From: Trichostrongylus colubriformis
Lineage: Eukaryota > Nematoda > Chromadorea > Rhabditida > Trichostrongylidae
DNA: 64,000 bases
Assembly: GCA_963978905.1 (NCBI GenBank)
Contig: OZ022256.1
Location: forward strand, 49,338,001 to 49,402,000
Reading direction: 5' to 3'
Of this stretch, positions 47,214 through 58,070 are shown piece by piece. Within the stretch, counting starts at the first letter, position 1, and the number at the start of each line of letters is the position of its first letter. The notes under the pieces were generated by a model. It was not told the DNA's origin, made no database searches, and was given only the letters and a program-made list of their open reading frames with translations. Position numbers and translations under genes: made by a program.

Positions 47214-48492
47214 GGTCGTTCAGTATGAAATGTCCGTTTTTGAGAGTCAACTTCAGTTTATCATATCTCATACAACGCAAATTACAATCAATCAAAATAT
47301 GATCCTAAGTTATCAACACATCTTTGCCATTTTAAAGGTAACTTATTAATTCCATCTCTATAGAAATCTGGGGAGCGAGAGGCAATAAAATCATGAAAGG
47401 CACTTTCTACATCATCATAAGAATTGAATAATTTTCCCTGCAAGAAGTGATCTAAAGCTTGAAAGAAATGGTAATCTGTAGGTGCTAGGTCGGGAGAGTA
47501 AGGAGGATGAACGAGAGTTTCCAAGTCCAAATCCTGTAATTTTAACAAGGTCGAGTTTGCCACATGTGGCCGAGCGTTGTCCTGCAGTAGGAGCGGTCGG
47601 TCTCTGTTAATCATTCTCGGCTGCATAACAGCAAGCTTCTCCATCATTTCCTCCAGCTGTTGACAGTACGCCTCCGCCGTGATCGCCTGACCAGGTCTCG
47701 TAAAGCTGTAGTGAATCACTCCTGCGGAGGACCACCAAACTGATACCATAGTCTTCCTCTGGTGAGGGTCCGGCTTCGGCGTAGGTTTTGGCGGTTCCGA
47801 CTTGTCCAACCACTGGTAAGACCGCTTCCTGTTATCGAAGTGGATCCACTTCTCGTCACATGTGACGAGACGGTGTAAGAAAGGCTCGCTTTTTTGCCTA
47901 GAAAGTAAGGAAAGGCAAGCCTCAAGGCGGACCCTCTTCTGACGATCGCTCAAGTCGTGCGGTACCCAACGGTCCAGCTTCCTACTCTTGCCAATTTGCT
48001 TCAAATGAGACGAGATCGTCACCTTACATACTCCAAACTTTGCCGCTAATTCTCGAGTACTTTGAGTGGGATCAGCTTCCACTACGGCTTTAAGCTCATC
48101 GTTGTTCAGCTTGCACTCGGGCCGTCCTCTCGACTCATTTTGAAGATCGAAGTCGCCGGATTCAAACTTTGCAAACCATCGACGTACTGTTCGTTCGTTA
48201 GGGGCATCCTCTCCAAAGACGACGGTGATATTCCGAACTGCCTGTGCTGCGGTGCTTCCACGGCGGAACTCGTACTCCAAGACAACACGCAATTTGGACT
48301 TGTCCATGTCGTTACAAAAACCTTTCTAAAAAAGTCAGATTCCACGGCAGCCGGAGGTCCACCGAAGGTAAGAAAGAGGGAGGCTGCACCTTTACCAAAA
48401 CTCAGTACCAAGGACTGCCGGAGCGTTTTGCCTTAGATACGGACTCTCGAACTATGCACTACTGAAAAACGGACATTTCATACTGAACGACC
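47214..48492 (-). mobile_element. mariner-type transposon 5, structurally intact
   Basis: The terminal inverted repeats GGTCGTTCAGTATGAAATGT and ACATTTCATACTGAACGACC match perfectly over the 20 bases shown and more, with TA on each side. Length is 1279 bases. Its TIR is unlike that of mariner 4. The transposase is open from start to stop. Confidence 0.93.
47288..48307 (-). CDS. mariner transposase, intact (339 residues)
   Basis: It starts at MDKSKLRVVLEYEFRRG and contains two N-terminal helix-turn-helix regions, RWVPHDLSDRQ, then catalytic TCDEKW, LQDNARPH and YSPDLAPTDYHFF with DD34D spacing. It ends KWQRCVDNLGSYF. Length is normal for the family. It shares the general layout of transposase 1 and 3 but not their TIRs. 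No frameshift or stop was seen, so it could be active. Confidence 0.93.
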   Translation of the reverse strand: MDKSKLRVVLEYEFRRGSTAAQAVRNITVVFGEDAPNERTVRRWFAKFESGDFDLQNESRGRPECKLNNDELKAVVEADPTQSTRELAAKFGVCKVTISSHLKQIGKSRKLDRWVPHDLSDRQKRVRLEACLSLLSRQKSEPFLHRLVTCDEKWIHFDNRKRSYQWLDKSEPPKPTPKPDPHQRKTMVSVWWSSAGVIHYSFTRPGQAITAEAYCQQLEEMMEKLAVMQPRMINRDRPLLLQDNARPHVANSTLLKLQDLDLETLVHPPYSPDLAPTDYHFFQALDHFLQGKLFNSYDDVESAFHDFIASRSPDFYRDGINKLPLKWQRCVDNLGSYFD

Positions 48493-48559
48493 TAATAGAA
48501 CTATCAGATGTGTATGTATCATAGTCCTCAGTATCATAAAGTTCCTCCCTTAGTATCAC

Positions 48560-49700
48560 TAAGTTGGCACATTGCAAGTCGTTGACACAGAACAAACAAC
48601 TCTCACCCGCACTCATCCAGCGCGTGGTTTCTGCTTGAGCATAGACGGAATCTTTAGTGTATTGATAAAGAGATGACAAAAAAAAAATACAATTGAAATC
48701 GTGTTCATCCGCGATATTCTCGTTGGCGCATTTCGTCTGGATCCAATCGAGTTGACGCAGCTCCCTTTCCAGTTCCTGACCTCTCGGCGTTTCCTGTCCG
48801 GACGTTGCTTGCTCGTGCGAGTCATCCCAGGAGCTCTTCGCTCTCCTGCGGTAATTCGCAAAGTGCCGAGTGGTGGCTGAGTTGACCACATTGGAAACAC
48901 CTCATGTTAAATTTAAGGCCCCCACGGCCTCTCATGAAGTATTCCAGACATTTTTCGCATTTTCCGTTCTGTCGCAATACGCGGGGCTCCGATCTCACGC
49001 AGCCCTGACCACTGTGCGGGAGTCCGAGTAGGGGTGCCCCCTGGCGTTGCAGAATGGGCACCTTATCAATCTTTCGCCATCACGATGCATCGCTCTTTCT
49101 TCATAGTGACGTGTTGGACAGATGGGTTGTTGCATCAGTTCCTCCATCAGAGTCGCTTGGGTTATGTATTAGGCTGTCGGGAAATAAATGACGCGGTTCG
49201 ACGGTAATTTTTGAGAATGCATGACTTTCTTCAATACAACTTTATTTATCAAAATAAAAAGAGAGTCTACACACTGTTACCAACGAGAAGGAAGTGATTC
49301 GATACCATTAGAATAAAAATTAGCATCACAGGAATCAATAAATCGAAGGAAAGCAGATTCTACGCGGCGCCTTCCGAAGTTCTTCATCGATCTCCTGTCT
49401 CGAGCGAACGTGACGCTGCTGGATCGGCGCTTCCACTGGTTGAGCTTCTCCGGGCTCATTTGCTCGCGTATTTTCCACATTTCTCACTTCATCGTTCCCA
49501 TTCTGAGGGAGATCCAGAACTTCCATGTATTCCGCGTTTTCTTTGATTACTGCTCGCTCATCCCGACGGGTATGTATCCCGGCGCGACATTTTGCTGGAG
49601 TCCATAAAGTGCGAGCAGCTGTTAGATGAAACGTTGGAGATTTGCAATGGCCTCTCTAATCTCGTGTAGTTCACGGCGCAATTCTTCCATGATCTGTCAG
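48560..49700 (-). pseudogene. Retrotransposon gag remnant C with zinc knuckle
   Basis: On the minus strand a coiled-coil start MEELRRELHEIREAIANLQR (about 49690) is followed by a stop, then QPVEAPIQQRHVRSRQEIDE, then an inserted mariner fragment, then NGKCEKCLEYF and a CCHC knuckle RCFQCGQLSHHSALC (about 48880-48925), and in another frame ELERELRQLDWIQTK. The order matches LTR-retrotransposon gag of BEL/Pao or Gypsy type. Several breaks make it non-functional. Confidence 0.6.
49172..49363 (-). mobile_element. mariner 3-family terminal fragment
   Basis: About 190 bases match the 39573 end of mariner 3, starting with the same GGCTGTCGGGAAATAAATGA next to TA and ending abruptly after GCAGATTCTAC. 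It encodes the transposase C-terminus (AFLRFIDSCDANFYSNGIES). It joins gag remnant C in an open frame. Confidence 0.85.
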
Positions 49701-49763
49701 TCCGTGTCCGGTGACTCGATATCTATACTGATTAATGTCGTCTGCCACGTCGTTTATACGTCC

Positions 49764-50583
49764 ACAATCGAACCTCAAGCTGTGTGAGAAACGAACACTC
49801 TGCTTTGACACCAGCAGTGTTCCATATTATTTCGCTTGCGAGGCAGACCCTACCTTGAACCTGCCTTATCCTCTTTTTCGCTTACAAGCCTAGAGCCCTA
49901 CTAGAGTAGGAAAAATGAGCATACCTAATAACGATTCTCGGGTCTCGTCCAGTTGATGCAAAATTTCCCCAAATTCTGCCACAGCAAAATCACAGACAGC
50001 TAGGAATAAGATAAGAATATCAGTAGTACTGCTTCAGTGCGAATATGTGCGATGGAACAAAGCCCTGTAGACATATCGACAGCGGGCGAATCACAGGGTA
50101 GAGTCCAGAGAGCGAGAGTTCTAGTGTTCAGCGTGGCTTGTTTACGCGCAGTACAATGAGTATCTTTTTAAAGTGGAAGGAAGTGCACGGTTCAGCGTGA
50201 ACGAATACCCTGAACAGAACAGTAGTGCCAAAATATTCACAGCCATGGCTGTAGTCAATATTGAAAACCGTGATCCACACCGTAGTAACCGTAGTCACCT
50301 GCAGTCGTACTAGGGTTTCGCGCAAGAGATCATAGCACCAGCCCATCAGATTCTTAGATATACCTATATATGCTATATTACGCTGTTTCCATATTCGCTC
50401 GAAATCAATACTCCGCTCCAGAATCCTTTTCGACCCGCCCACGGAGAAGCGGTGCCCATCGCAAGCGCGCTCCGATCACAACGACTTTTCTGTACTTACG
50501 GACAACTCTTTTATTCAACGTCGACTTGTCAGCTTTACCCTGTTGTTTGTGTTTCAAAGGTGTTTATTAGCAGCTGCAATTGA
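49764..50583. other. Region upstream of the LARP7-like gene
   Basis: No exon is supported here. It lies between gag remnant C and the proposed first codon of the LARP7-like gene at 50584, and would contain that gene's promoter and 5' UTR. Short overlapping frames only. Confidence 0.35.
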
Positions 50584-53500
50584 ATGGTGAATTGTCACAA
50601 TACGAGAGGTTAGTTTATTCTGATCTTCTCGCTGTTTTCATATGAATTTCAATTTGCTTCATATTTTTGGGTCAATTCAAGTCGGGGGGGAGGGGGGAGA
50701 CGCAACTTTGCGTCAAATTTTCATCGAGGTCGAGCTTCTTTCCCTCCCTAGGCTTAGGCTAAAGCAGATGAAACCTATGCTTTGACAGATGCTTTTTCAT
50801 GCGTAAGGAGGGGATATCAATTTTAGCCTAAGCCTAGGAAGGGGAAGGAGCTTCGACCTTGACGCAAAATTGCGTCTCCTCCCCGACTTGAATTGACCCA
50901 TATCTTTTAACACACAGTCCGATTTCTACTTTTGACTTCACAGCCGCTTTGGTAAAAATAGCGTATTGCAAAGTTTTTCGTGAGGGCAGGAGTGAATGGT
51001 TTCGGCTGTGGGAGAACAGACTATGTTTCTCGATGAGACAGCGTTTTTGCTTCTTAAAGCTGATTTTTGCTCACAAATCGCCAGTTACCCACCACGGAAT
51101 GTGTTAGAATTTAGAATTCAGTCTTTGTAAATTATGTTTTGAACAGTGGTGCCTCCAGAAAGGTTCGAAATCCACCTAGTCAGCTGGAACTCCGAATAGA
51201 TAGTTGGATGATCCTTAAGTTTTTTGTGTCCATTGTGCTACCCTTTTAGTGTAATGAAATCGAAAGAGATAAATAACGTTGGAATGAAGGGAAAGGGTGG
51301 GAACCGGAGAAAGGATTGCGGGTCAGGTGTGTGTCTTTTCGAGTAAGGAAAGAAGCTGCTCCGGGCTGGATGAAGCAGTTTTGTTTCCTTCCCCTCAATC
51401 AGGCTACATACATCTCTCAGTGTCAAAGGAAATTGAATGTGAAATAGTGAGAACAGTTGTTTGAAGGGCGAGGCGGTATTCGTTAGTCGCGGTTGCCACA
51501 CTGAGAGTACCAGAACTATAAAACTATAGGAACTATAGAAAGCCCATGTTTTTCTCGTTTTTTTGAGCCATGAAAAAGTCATCTCCATTTCTGTAGGAAA
51601 GCGCCGACGATCTGGACCGCACGAGGTAGCAGAGGGACCACTGAACAAAAAGTTTCGGGATCACGATTCCGAGCCATGTAGTACCAATTCTGTTTCTGAA
51701 GTTGAAAAGAAAGACGTCCACAAAAGAAAACGTCACAGAAAGCGCACAAAAGGACTGAGAGAATTGATAAAGAACAAGGTTCGCTTAAATTGATAGCGTT
51801 GTTTTTCATGTGTTGTTTACTATTTGTATACAAGTAGAGGAGCTGAAGGTCTTGCCGGCTTTCTTAGTAAGTTCTGAGATTTCTGTGTATGATTTTTTCA
51901 GATTGAAATAGCTCTACGGAAATCTTCTGGACCATTAACTCATCTGTTCACTTCGATTGATGATGCTGGAACTCCACGTCAGTTGTCTTTTGTTGGTTTT
52001 TTGGACTGTATTCCTGTAATCTAAGTGCATTTCAGAAGCTCCCTACGTTGAAGTCATTAAGCTAATTGGTCTTAGTCAAGAAGACTGGCTTAAGGTATTT
52101 TTTCCGCTTCAAATTATTAAAGCTCTCCACAAACAATTTCGAATTCTAGGCCGCTTCGCTGTCTCCTAGAGCAGCCGAAAGTATTTCTAACATCGCACAC
52201 ATGTTTCGTATTGAACGGAGTCCAGAACACAAACTTATGCTCAAATATCGTGCGACAGATTGGAATATTGAAGACTGTACACTTTATCTGGTGAGTGATC
52301 CTTGTGAACTTCTGTCACTTTTTGAATTTGTTACACTGGATTTCAATTTGCTTCTCACGTTTCCAGGATAATCTCCCACCGGGATGCACCCCAGAGAAGA
52401 TCCTCCGTATTGCGCGGAAGTTTGGTACAGTTGTTGAGGCACGCTTACACAATTCTATCGGGGTCTCATTCTGCTGCTCAAACATTTTTTTTCAGATTCG
52501 AGTGCCGAAGTCACCATCGAGGCCGGTTTCGTCGAGTTACGGAATCATAGATGTCGGAAGGCATTTGCGGTCTTTTGCGTTCCTTCAGTTTACTGAACCA
52601 GAGGCTTGCCAGAGCATGTGTGAGGTGAGTTCCATAAGGGAATCAATTTTATTTTTCATCTGTTGAGCTCTTGTTTCCGAAGGTTGAGTAGAGTGCGGAA
52701 TTCCCATCTTAGGATATTGCTTCAAGGTCAGTTCACCTCCAGGTCCGAAAAAAAGTGTCTGCCGTTTTGAGTTGCTTAATTTTGTGAGATCATAATTCTG
52801 CTCAAACACTTTGTATTCAAACAAAATTTATTGGATTTAACATTCTTTTGTGTACAGTTACTAAGCCTCTACTTCTTTTTTTTGTCCTAGAATTTGAAAA
52901 TTGTTGAAAACCGATTTAGACATCCTCCTTTTGCTGGAACCATATCTCCTCTAAGAGATGTCTTAAAGTACCAAAAAGTGGCGGTGGTTGTGAACAGATT
53001 AAAGATTATCAGAGACAACGTTAGGGACAATGTGGGTGATGAGGAATCCCCGAGAGGAGTCATTCACTCGAAAACTACGGGTCCGGAAAGCCTATTTGCG
53101 GCGAAATCCCCCGCAAAAGGCGCGCCTTGGAGCTGTGGCAGAGGCGGCCTTTTCAGCTCCAGCCGCCTTTCTTGGCTCGGTCCGCCTCCTAGCTACTGAT
53201 TTTCTGGGATGGGAATAGAAGGTATCGCTGCCCGCTTCCTCAGCTTTTGCTTGAAGCTCACTTCAGAAGAAGGATGCTTTCTCCTTTCCGAACATCCCTT
53301 CGTGTTAAAGGCATGGCAAAACGTCAATGGAAAACTCGTCCGGGCTACCCGCCTCTTCACGGGAAGGCTCCGCGTTGGAAATCAACGGTGGGTAAGGGTA
53401 CTATTTCTCGGGTCTTTGGCCAATTCCATCCGTTTTTTCTTCACTGTCCCATTACTAGGCATCTCGACTATCATATTCACTACTTCTTTTACCTTTCTGT

Positions 53501-56500
53501 CGAGTATCCCCAAACACTGCCTTCAAGAATGGAGCAAAGTCATGCACCTTACTTTGTGCAGTTTTCTGAATTGCTCATCTTCGTATATGGGGGGTTGGTG
53601 ACATGTCGGGAGCACTGAGAATTTACCTATTTAGTGAGTGAGGGAGAGCGTATTTCTAGTAAATTTCGTTCCGTTTTTCATTGTAGAGTTCCAGTGTCAT
53701 GTGAGTGATTCGTTTGTAGAATTCAGGCGAACTAGGTCTACGATATCTTATGAAAAAGTGGCCAAGAGTGCATCACTTTGAACCTTTGTCTCTCTTGACG
53801 TGAAGTTGCAAGACCACTCTACCACCCACGGCTGACACCATCTCTCGTAAAAGTCGACACATCTCGAGTCTCTGCGATGTATTCCGAAAGGCTCTGAGTC
53901 ATCTGGTGCCAGCACTCAAAAACCCGTGGCTCCTGATGGTTCGAACTAACGGTTAGAACAGCGCCTCCTGAAAATTTTTGGAAAAACTTGTGTGAGATGA
54001 AATAGAATAATTCCAAGTAATTGCGAAATATATACCGAAAATTCAGGAATGATTTGATACTTGATACTTCATTACATGACACGCATGTACAAAAGAAATT
54101 GCCAGCAAACATCAAGCATTGAACCACAAGTAAAGTAGAAAAAACAAACATTATCCCATGTAGTTCACCATTTGTAAAACAGCGAAATCGGTAGCAACAT
54201 ATGGCGAAGAACAAAATGGTCAAAGGAAAGAGACTGACGAAGAAGAGAAGAAAGAGGTGGAATTGGCGGAATTTACTCGAGCATCATCCGTTCCCTTTAA
54301 GTACCATTATCCAAGATGCGATTGAGATAGGTTTTCAAGGAAATAGCCGAAACAGGGAGCGGTCTATGTTTGGGCAAAGTTATATATATGGATCCAGCAC
54401 GGTTGACAAAGAAGTTATGCCGAAGACCACCGCGGGCACTTTTGAAACTAATCTTACTAAGGCTTCCTCTAGTTACTGATGGTAGGATCTAGAAAAAATC
54501 GACTACTTGTCGTAAAGCGAAACGACGAGAGCTTTCTGTCTGACCTAATAAAAGCTGAAGGTAGTTTGGTGGCATAGAAAGAGGCTATTGGCTGCTCAGA
54601 AAGCACTCTACCAAGTATTACCATTCTTTGCAATGTGCTCTCACGTTATTTTTGTCTTCTGTTCAAGAAGATTTGGAGTTCAAACCCGACACCATCTGGG
54701 TTTCATTTGCTCGAAAAATCACCGCGATCACATCTTGATTTTCGTTTATAGATGCTGAATTTGCAGAAAATCGTTTTTATCTTCTCTCGTTGTAATGTTG
54801 GTGGATTTGCCCACTCGTTGCACTATTTTCCCCACGCTTTATTGATATGTTTGCAGGCGTTCAATCATAAACCTGAGCAAGAAAAGAAGAATGAAGAATG
54901 CTCTTCCCTAGCCCCACTTCTGCAGCGCCTTCTTTTCCATATTAGGATGTGAGTCTTCCGATTGTTGTTTGTTGAAGCTTAACAGCAACAGCCAATGTCC
55001 GTTACATCTGTTTCTTCCATAATAATTCACTTTGTTACAGGTTGTCAAAACGTCGACATCGACGCACTTATGCTCAGAGCGTATTGTTGATGAAATTGCG
55101 CAGGCAACAAACAGCTATTATCAAGATGGAACGCACTGCTAATAAGCGAACATCAAAAATATCGCATGTGGTTGATCGTGAAAAGCCTCATGCTGCAGAA
55201 GAGCAGAGAAACGGTAGAGTTCTCCAAAGATTTTTTGAATACAGTTTTTTTTGAGTTCGATTCCTTTTTCCAGCAAACCTTCGTCTGAAATGGTTTTTTC
55301 TAGGGGAAACTCTGTTAGAGGACGGTCATGTTGATGGAGAACACAATACTACGAATTTTGAGTGTGGAGAGAACAGACTGAGCTTTGGTAAAAAGAGGAA
55401 ATCGAAGGGACAGCGCAGAAACGCTGAGAAGAAAACTCATCGGAAGAAGCGGTAATTCATTTCGTTTCAAAAACGTAGTGCTTTTATCTGACATTCTCTT
55501 TTTAGGAAACGGCGGAGAAGGCGAAGAACTGATATAGGTCCCCACACAGTTGTTGGATCTCTCAACGATTACTTTGCAAGAATACAAGTGATTCCATAGT
55601 ATGTTTTCTGATTATGGTTTCTCCAGCTTTGATAGAATGTTTACTGTGTTTAGCGCTCGTTATCTGGAGCTCAGGAAGGAGTATATAGCTCTTCGTCGTC
55701 AGTCGAATAGTCAAGCAAGTAAGCTTACCAGAAAGGATAGACGTTTCTCAGAATTTTCGTCAGGCTTCTGTGATGGAAAGGTAATTTGAGCTGTTTGAAT
55801 TTGTGATTTCTAGATATTGCATTATAGCTAAATTAATAGCTATTTCTGGCTGTGTTTAATTGTGATATTTTTGTTTGTTAGCTAGATCTCCTTCGAAGTT
55901 CTGGGTAAGGTTTGATAAAAAAAAATAGTGGTCTGTGGAAGGGACCTTATTTGTATTGGAAAATTCTCTAGTGACGAGGAAATTAAGAGAAGCTGCATAG
56001 TTATTCTGCTTCACTATGACGTCAGCAAAGGAATAAGGCTTCATAGAGTTCACTTTTTCTGTCTGGAGTATATGAAAGTGATCATGATTATCACTGAAGA
56101 TTGCTCTCACAGTGCTCGGGGTAATCGTAGAAGATTATCCTCCAAGAGAAAAGAAGGGGTGACGGTTGGGACACACGAATCTAGGCCGTGACCCTGTGAC
56201 AGCCTGTGGCATTTGCCCTGTGACATGAATAATTCAGACATTTGACTATACAACGGAACAGACTTGCAAGGAGGACACGATTTACATGAACAAATTGTCT
56301 GAATTATTTGAGGCTTAGGTCAAAGGCCACAGGCTGTTACAGGGTCACGGCCTAGATTCGTGTGTCCCAACCTACACCCGAAAAGAAGCGATTAGGAGTT
56401 TTGTAAAATGGCTCATTGAAATCGTTTGGTTCTTACTCTTCTTTGTTTCACAACATTCTCTCTGCCATTTGACAAGTTGTGTATGTATCTGATAGGGCTT

Positions 56501-57583
56501 TTTCTGCTCTGCAAAATGTTATTACCCGTCTTTCGTACCATGTAAATGCTTATCATTTTTGAAGCCTAGGAGCGGATTTCCCAGGAGGCAAAAATTTGTA
56601 TTTCGATATCTGCGCATCTTCGCTTATCATAATTTCGCTCAGAACATTTACAACGTCCACGGTGGAGCTGTAATAGAACAGCACGCAGCACAAGAACAGC
56701 TTGAAATAGTTTGCAAGGTTCTGAAATGAAGACGTAGTCGAACTGCTTCAAGTGCTCCAATAACTATCTGTTCACTATAGCCTATCAATCCCTCTGCAAA
56801 GCCGGCTTAATCCCACTATCACTTGCTTTTTAGTAGGGTTGCATCAAAATTGCGATGTTGTATGTGTACGTTGCATTGTCTGTATTTATAGGGTCACGCC
56901 ACCGGCCTTATCCCAACGTCTGAGCCATTTTGAGACTGAATTAGAATATTTTTGGCCGGTTATTTTTCCACGCGCGCCCCGCCCACAGTGGGCGGGGCGT
57001 AGCATTGTTCATGTACCCCCCTTATTTCTTTGCTCATATACCACCCATCCCGCTTGAAAGGAGCTTTTAGACTGGGTCGCTCAGTTAAAATATGCTCCTT
57101 CCACTGCACATAGGACTTATATAATCGCGCCACCGGCCTCATCTCAGTCACTTCTCACGTTTGGATTATTTTGGATTTGAATTAGGATATTTTCAACTGG
57201 ATACCAAAGTTTAATCCCTTATCTTTTCGCTGCTACTTATCGCATACTTGACTCGGCCTTAGATGATCAGCAAAAAAGAGCAGTTGTCGAAAGTTCAGAT
57301 TTTTGTCTCCTAGGTATTCCATTCATAAGTCTCAGAAATAGTAGACAGTCAAATAGATCAAATGCGAGTAAAACATTATGTGAAGAAAAAAATGCTCCAA
57401 GGAATACATGTATAAGCTTGTGGAACGGCAAAGAGGTCACTGTGAAACAAAAAATTTGAACATTGTCATAATTTTCATGGATTTTTCGTTTTGTTCCTAA
57501 TTAGCTTTAATATTCAGCTGAGGCGGAAGCTGGAATCGTATCGAGATCGTTACTGGAATACTGACGTGGTGGAAGAAGAATAG
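50584..57583 (+). CDS. La-related protein, LARP7-like, 564 residues (16 exons)
   Basis: Exons: 50584-50608 (tentative), 51597-51778, 51902-51977, 52036-52094, 52150-52290, 52367-52438, 52496-52624, 52891-53031, 54857-54948, 55041-55213, 55304-55451, 55506-55598, 55654-55780, 55882-55904, 56570-56717, 57518-57583. Phases fit throughout. The order is a basic N-terminus, a diverged La motif (NKIEIALRKSSGPLTHLF to MFRIERSP, about 65-165), RRM1 (CTLYLDNLPPGCTPEKILR, RSFAFLQFTEPEACQ, about 175-245), a long Lys/Arg-rich linker, and a C-terminal part ending in LEIVCKLRRKLESYRDRYW, like the last helix of the LARP7 xRRM. LARP7 binds the 3' end and stem of 7SK RNA in the nucleus and controls P-TEFb, by family knowledge. 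The first exon, the 3' border of exon 8 and the 23-base exon 14 are the weakest parts. The intron after 52438 starts with GC. Confidence 0.68.
50669..50900. mobile_element. Fold-back MITE in LARP7-like intron 1
   Basis: An inverted pair starts GGGTCAATTCAAGTCGGGG and ends CCCCGACTTGAATTGACCC, with further inverted blocks GACGCAA...TTGCGTC and CCTAGGCTTAGGCTAAA / TTTAGCCTAAGCCTAGG. It is about 230 bases long and unrelated to family P. No coding capacity. Confidence 0.85.
53032..54856 (+). other. Large intron of the LARP7-like gene, with coding-like frames
   Basis: In the model this is intron 8. Its first 370 bases contain overlapping open plus-strand frames rich in Arg/Lys/Pro (for example FRTSLRVKGMAKRQWKTRPG near 53290) bounded by CCTCCTAG and ACG/GTGGGT, which could be an alternative exon since phases permit it. 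A minus-strand frame at 54223-53819 is hydrophobic and probably spurious. Confidence 0.4.
56164..56372. mobile_element. Fold-back MITE in LARP7-like intron 14
   Basis: The arms GGTTGGGACACACGAATCTA and TAGATTCGTGTGTCCCAACC continue inward through CGTGACCCTGT and GCCTGTGGC. Each arm is about 50 bases, separated by about 110 bases. It is a small palindromic element unrelated to the other families. Confidence 0.85.
56896..57200 (+). repeat. Direct repeat pair CGCCACCGGCC
   Basis: Two related segments (about 56896-56960 and 57127-57200) begin CGCCACCGGCCT and share GAATTAGAATATTTT / GAATTAGGATATTTT. A GC-rich hairpin CGCCCCGCCCACAGTGGGCGGGGCG lies between them. They lie in the last intron of the LARP7-like gene. 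Confidence 0.5.
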
Positions 57584-58070
57584 TGTAAGTATGTGTTTCC
57601 TCACCTTACCTCGTCGCCTTCGCTTGTTTTTGTTCTCGTTTCTCCTGTTCGCATTCCTGGTGATCAGTTTGCAAAGTTAGCCTTATATGGTTTAAGATGC
57701 ACTTTCAACAGGATGTTGTTCATTCCCTCTTTCTCTAAAAACTCTTTAGAGATGACCTCCTCCTTTACGGGTTGTCTACATTGTCTACAATCTCATATTC
57801 AAAGATTAGCTATTTCGGAATGTGTTGTGGTGTTCGTATTTGTTGTTTCATTGACTATAATACTTAACCCAGCTTTTGTGTTTTTTTTTAACTAAAATTA
57901 TGTTTTCTAAACCCGCTAGCTGGTCAGGTACAGTCTATATGTGCCACTGCAAGTCTCAGACTGTCACTGTCACTGCTAATTCATGCAATTTGGTTTGTTG
58001 TTGTTTTCACGAAGATGAATTTCTACATATTAAGCTTTTATGTACATTAAACAAAAGAACAACAATGATG

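Noticed and set aside
53819..54223. 134-codon minus-strand hydrophobic frame
   Set aside because: It lies antisense within an intron of the LARP7-like gene, has no recognisable motif, and its hydrophobicity follows from AT-rich DNA.
55599..55626. A 28-base mini-intron in the LARP7-like gene
   Set aside because: A second acceptor at 55653 (GTGTTTAG) gives a normal 55-base intron in the same phase, so the very short intron is not needed.
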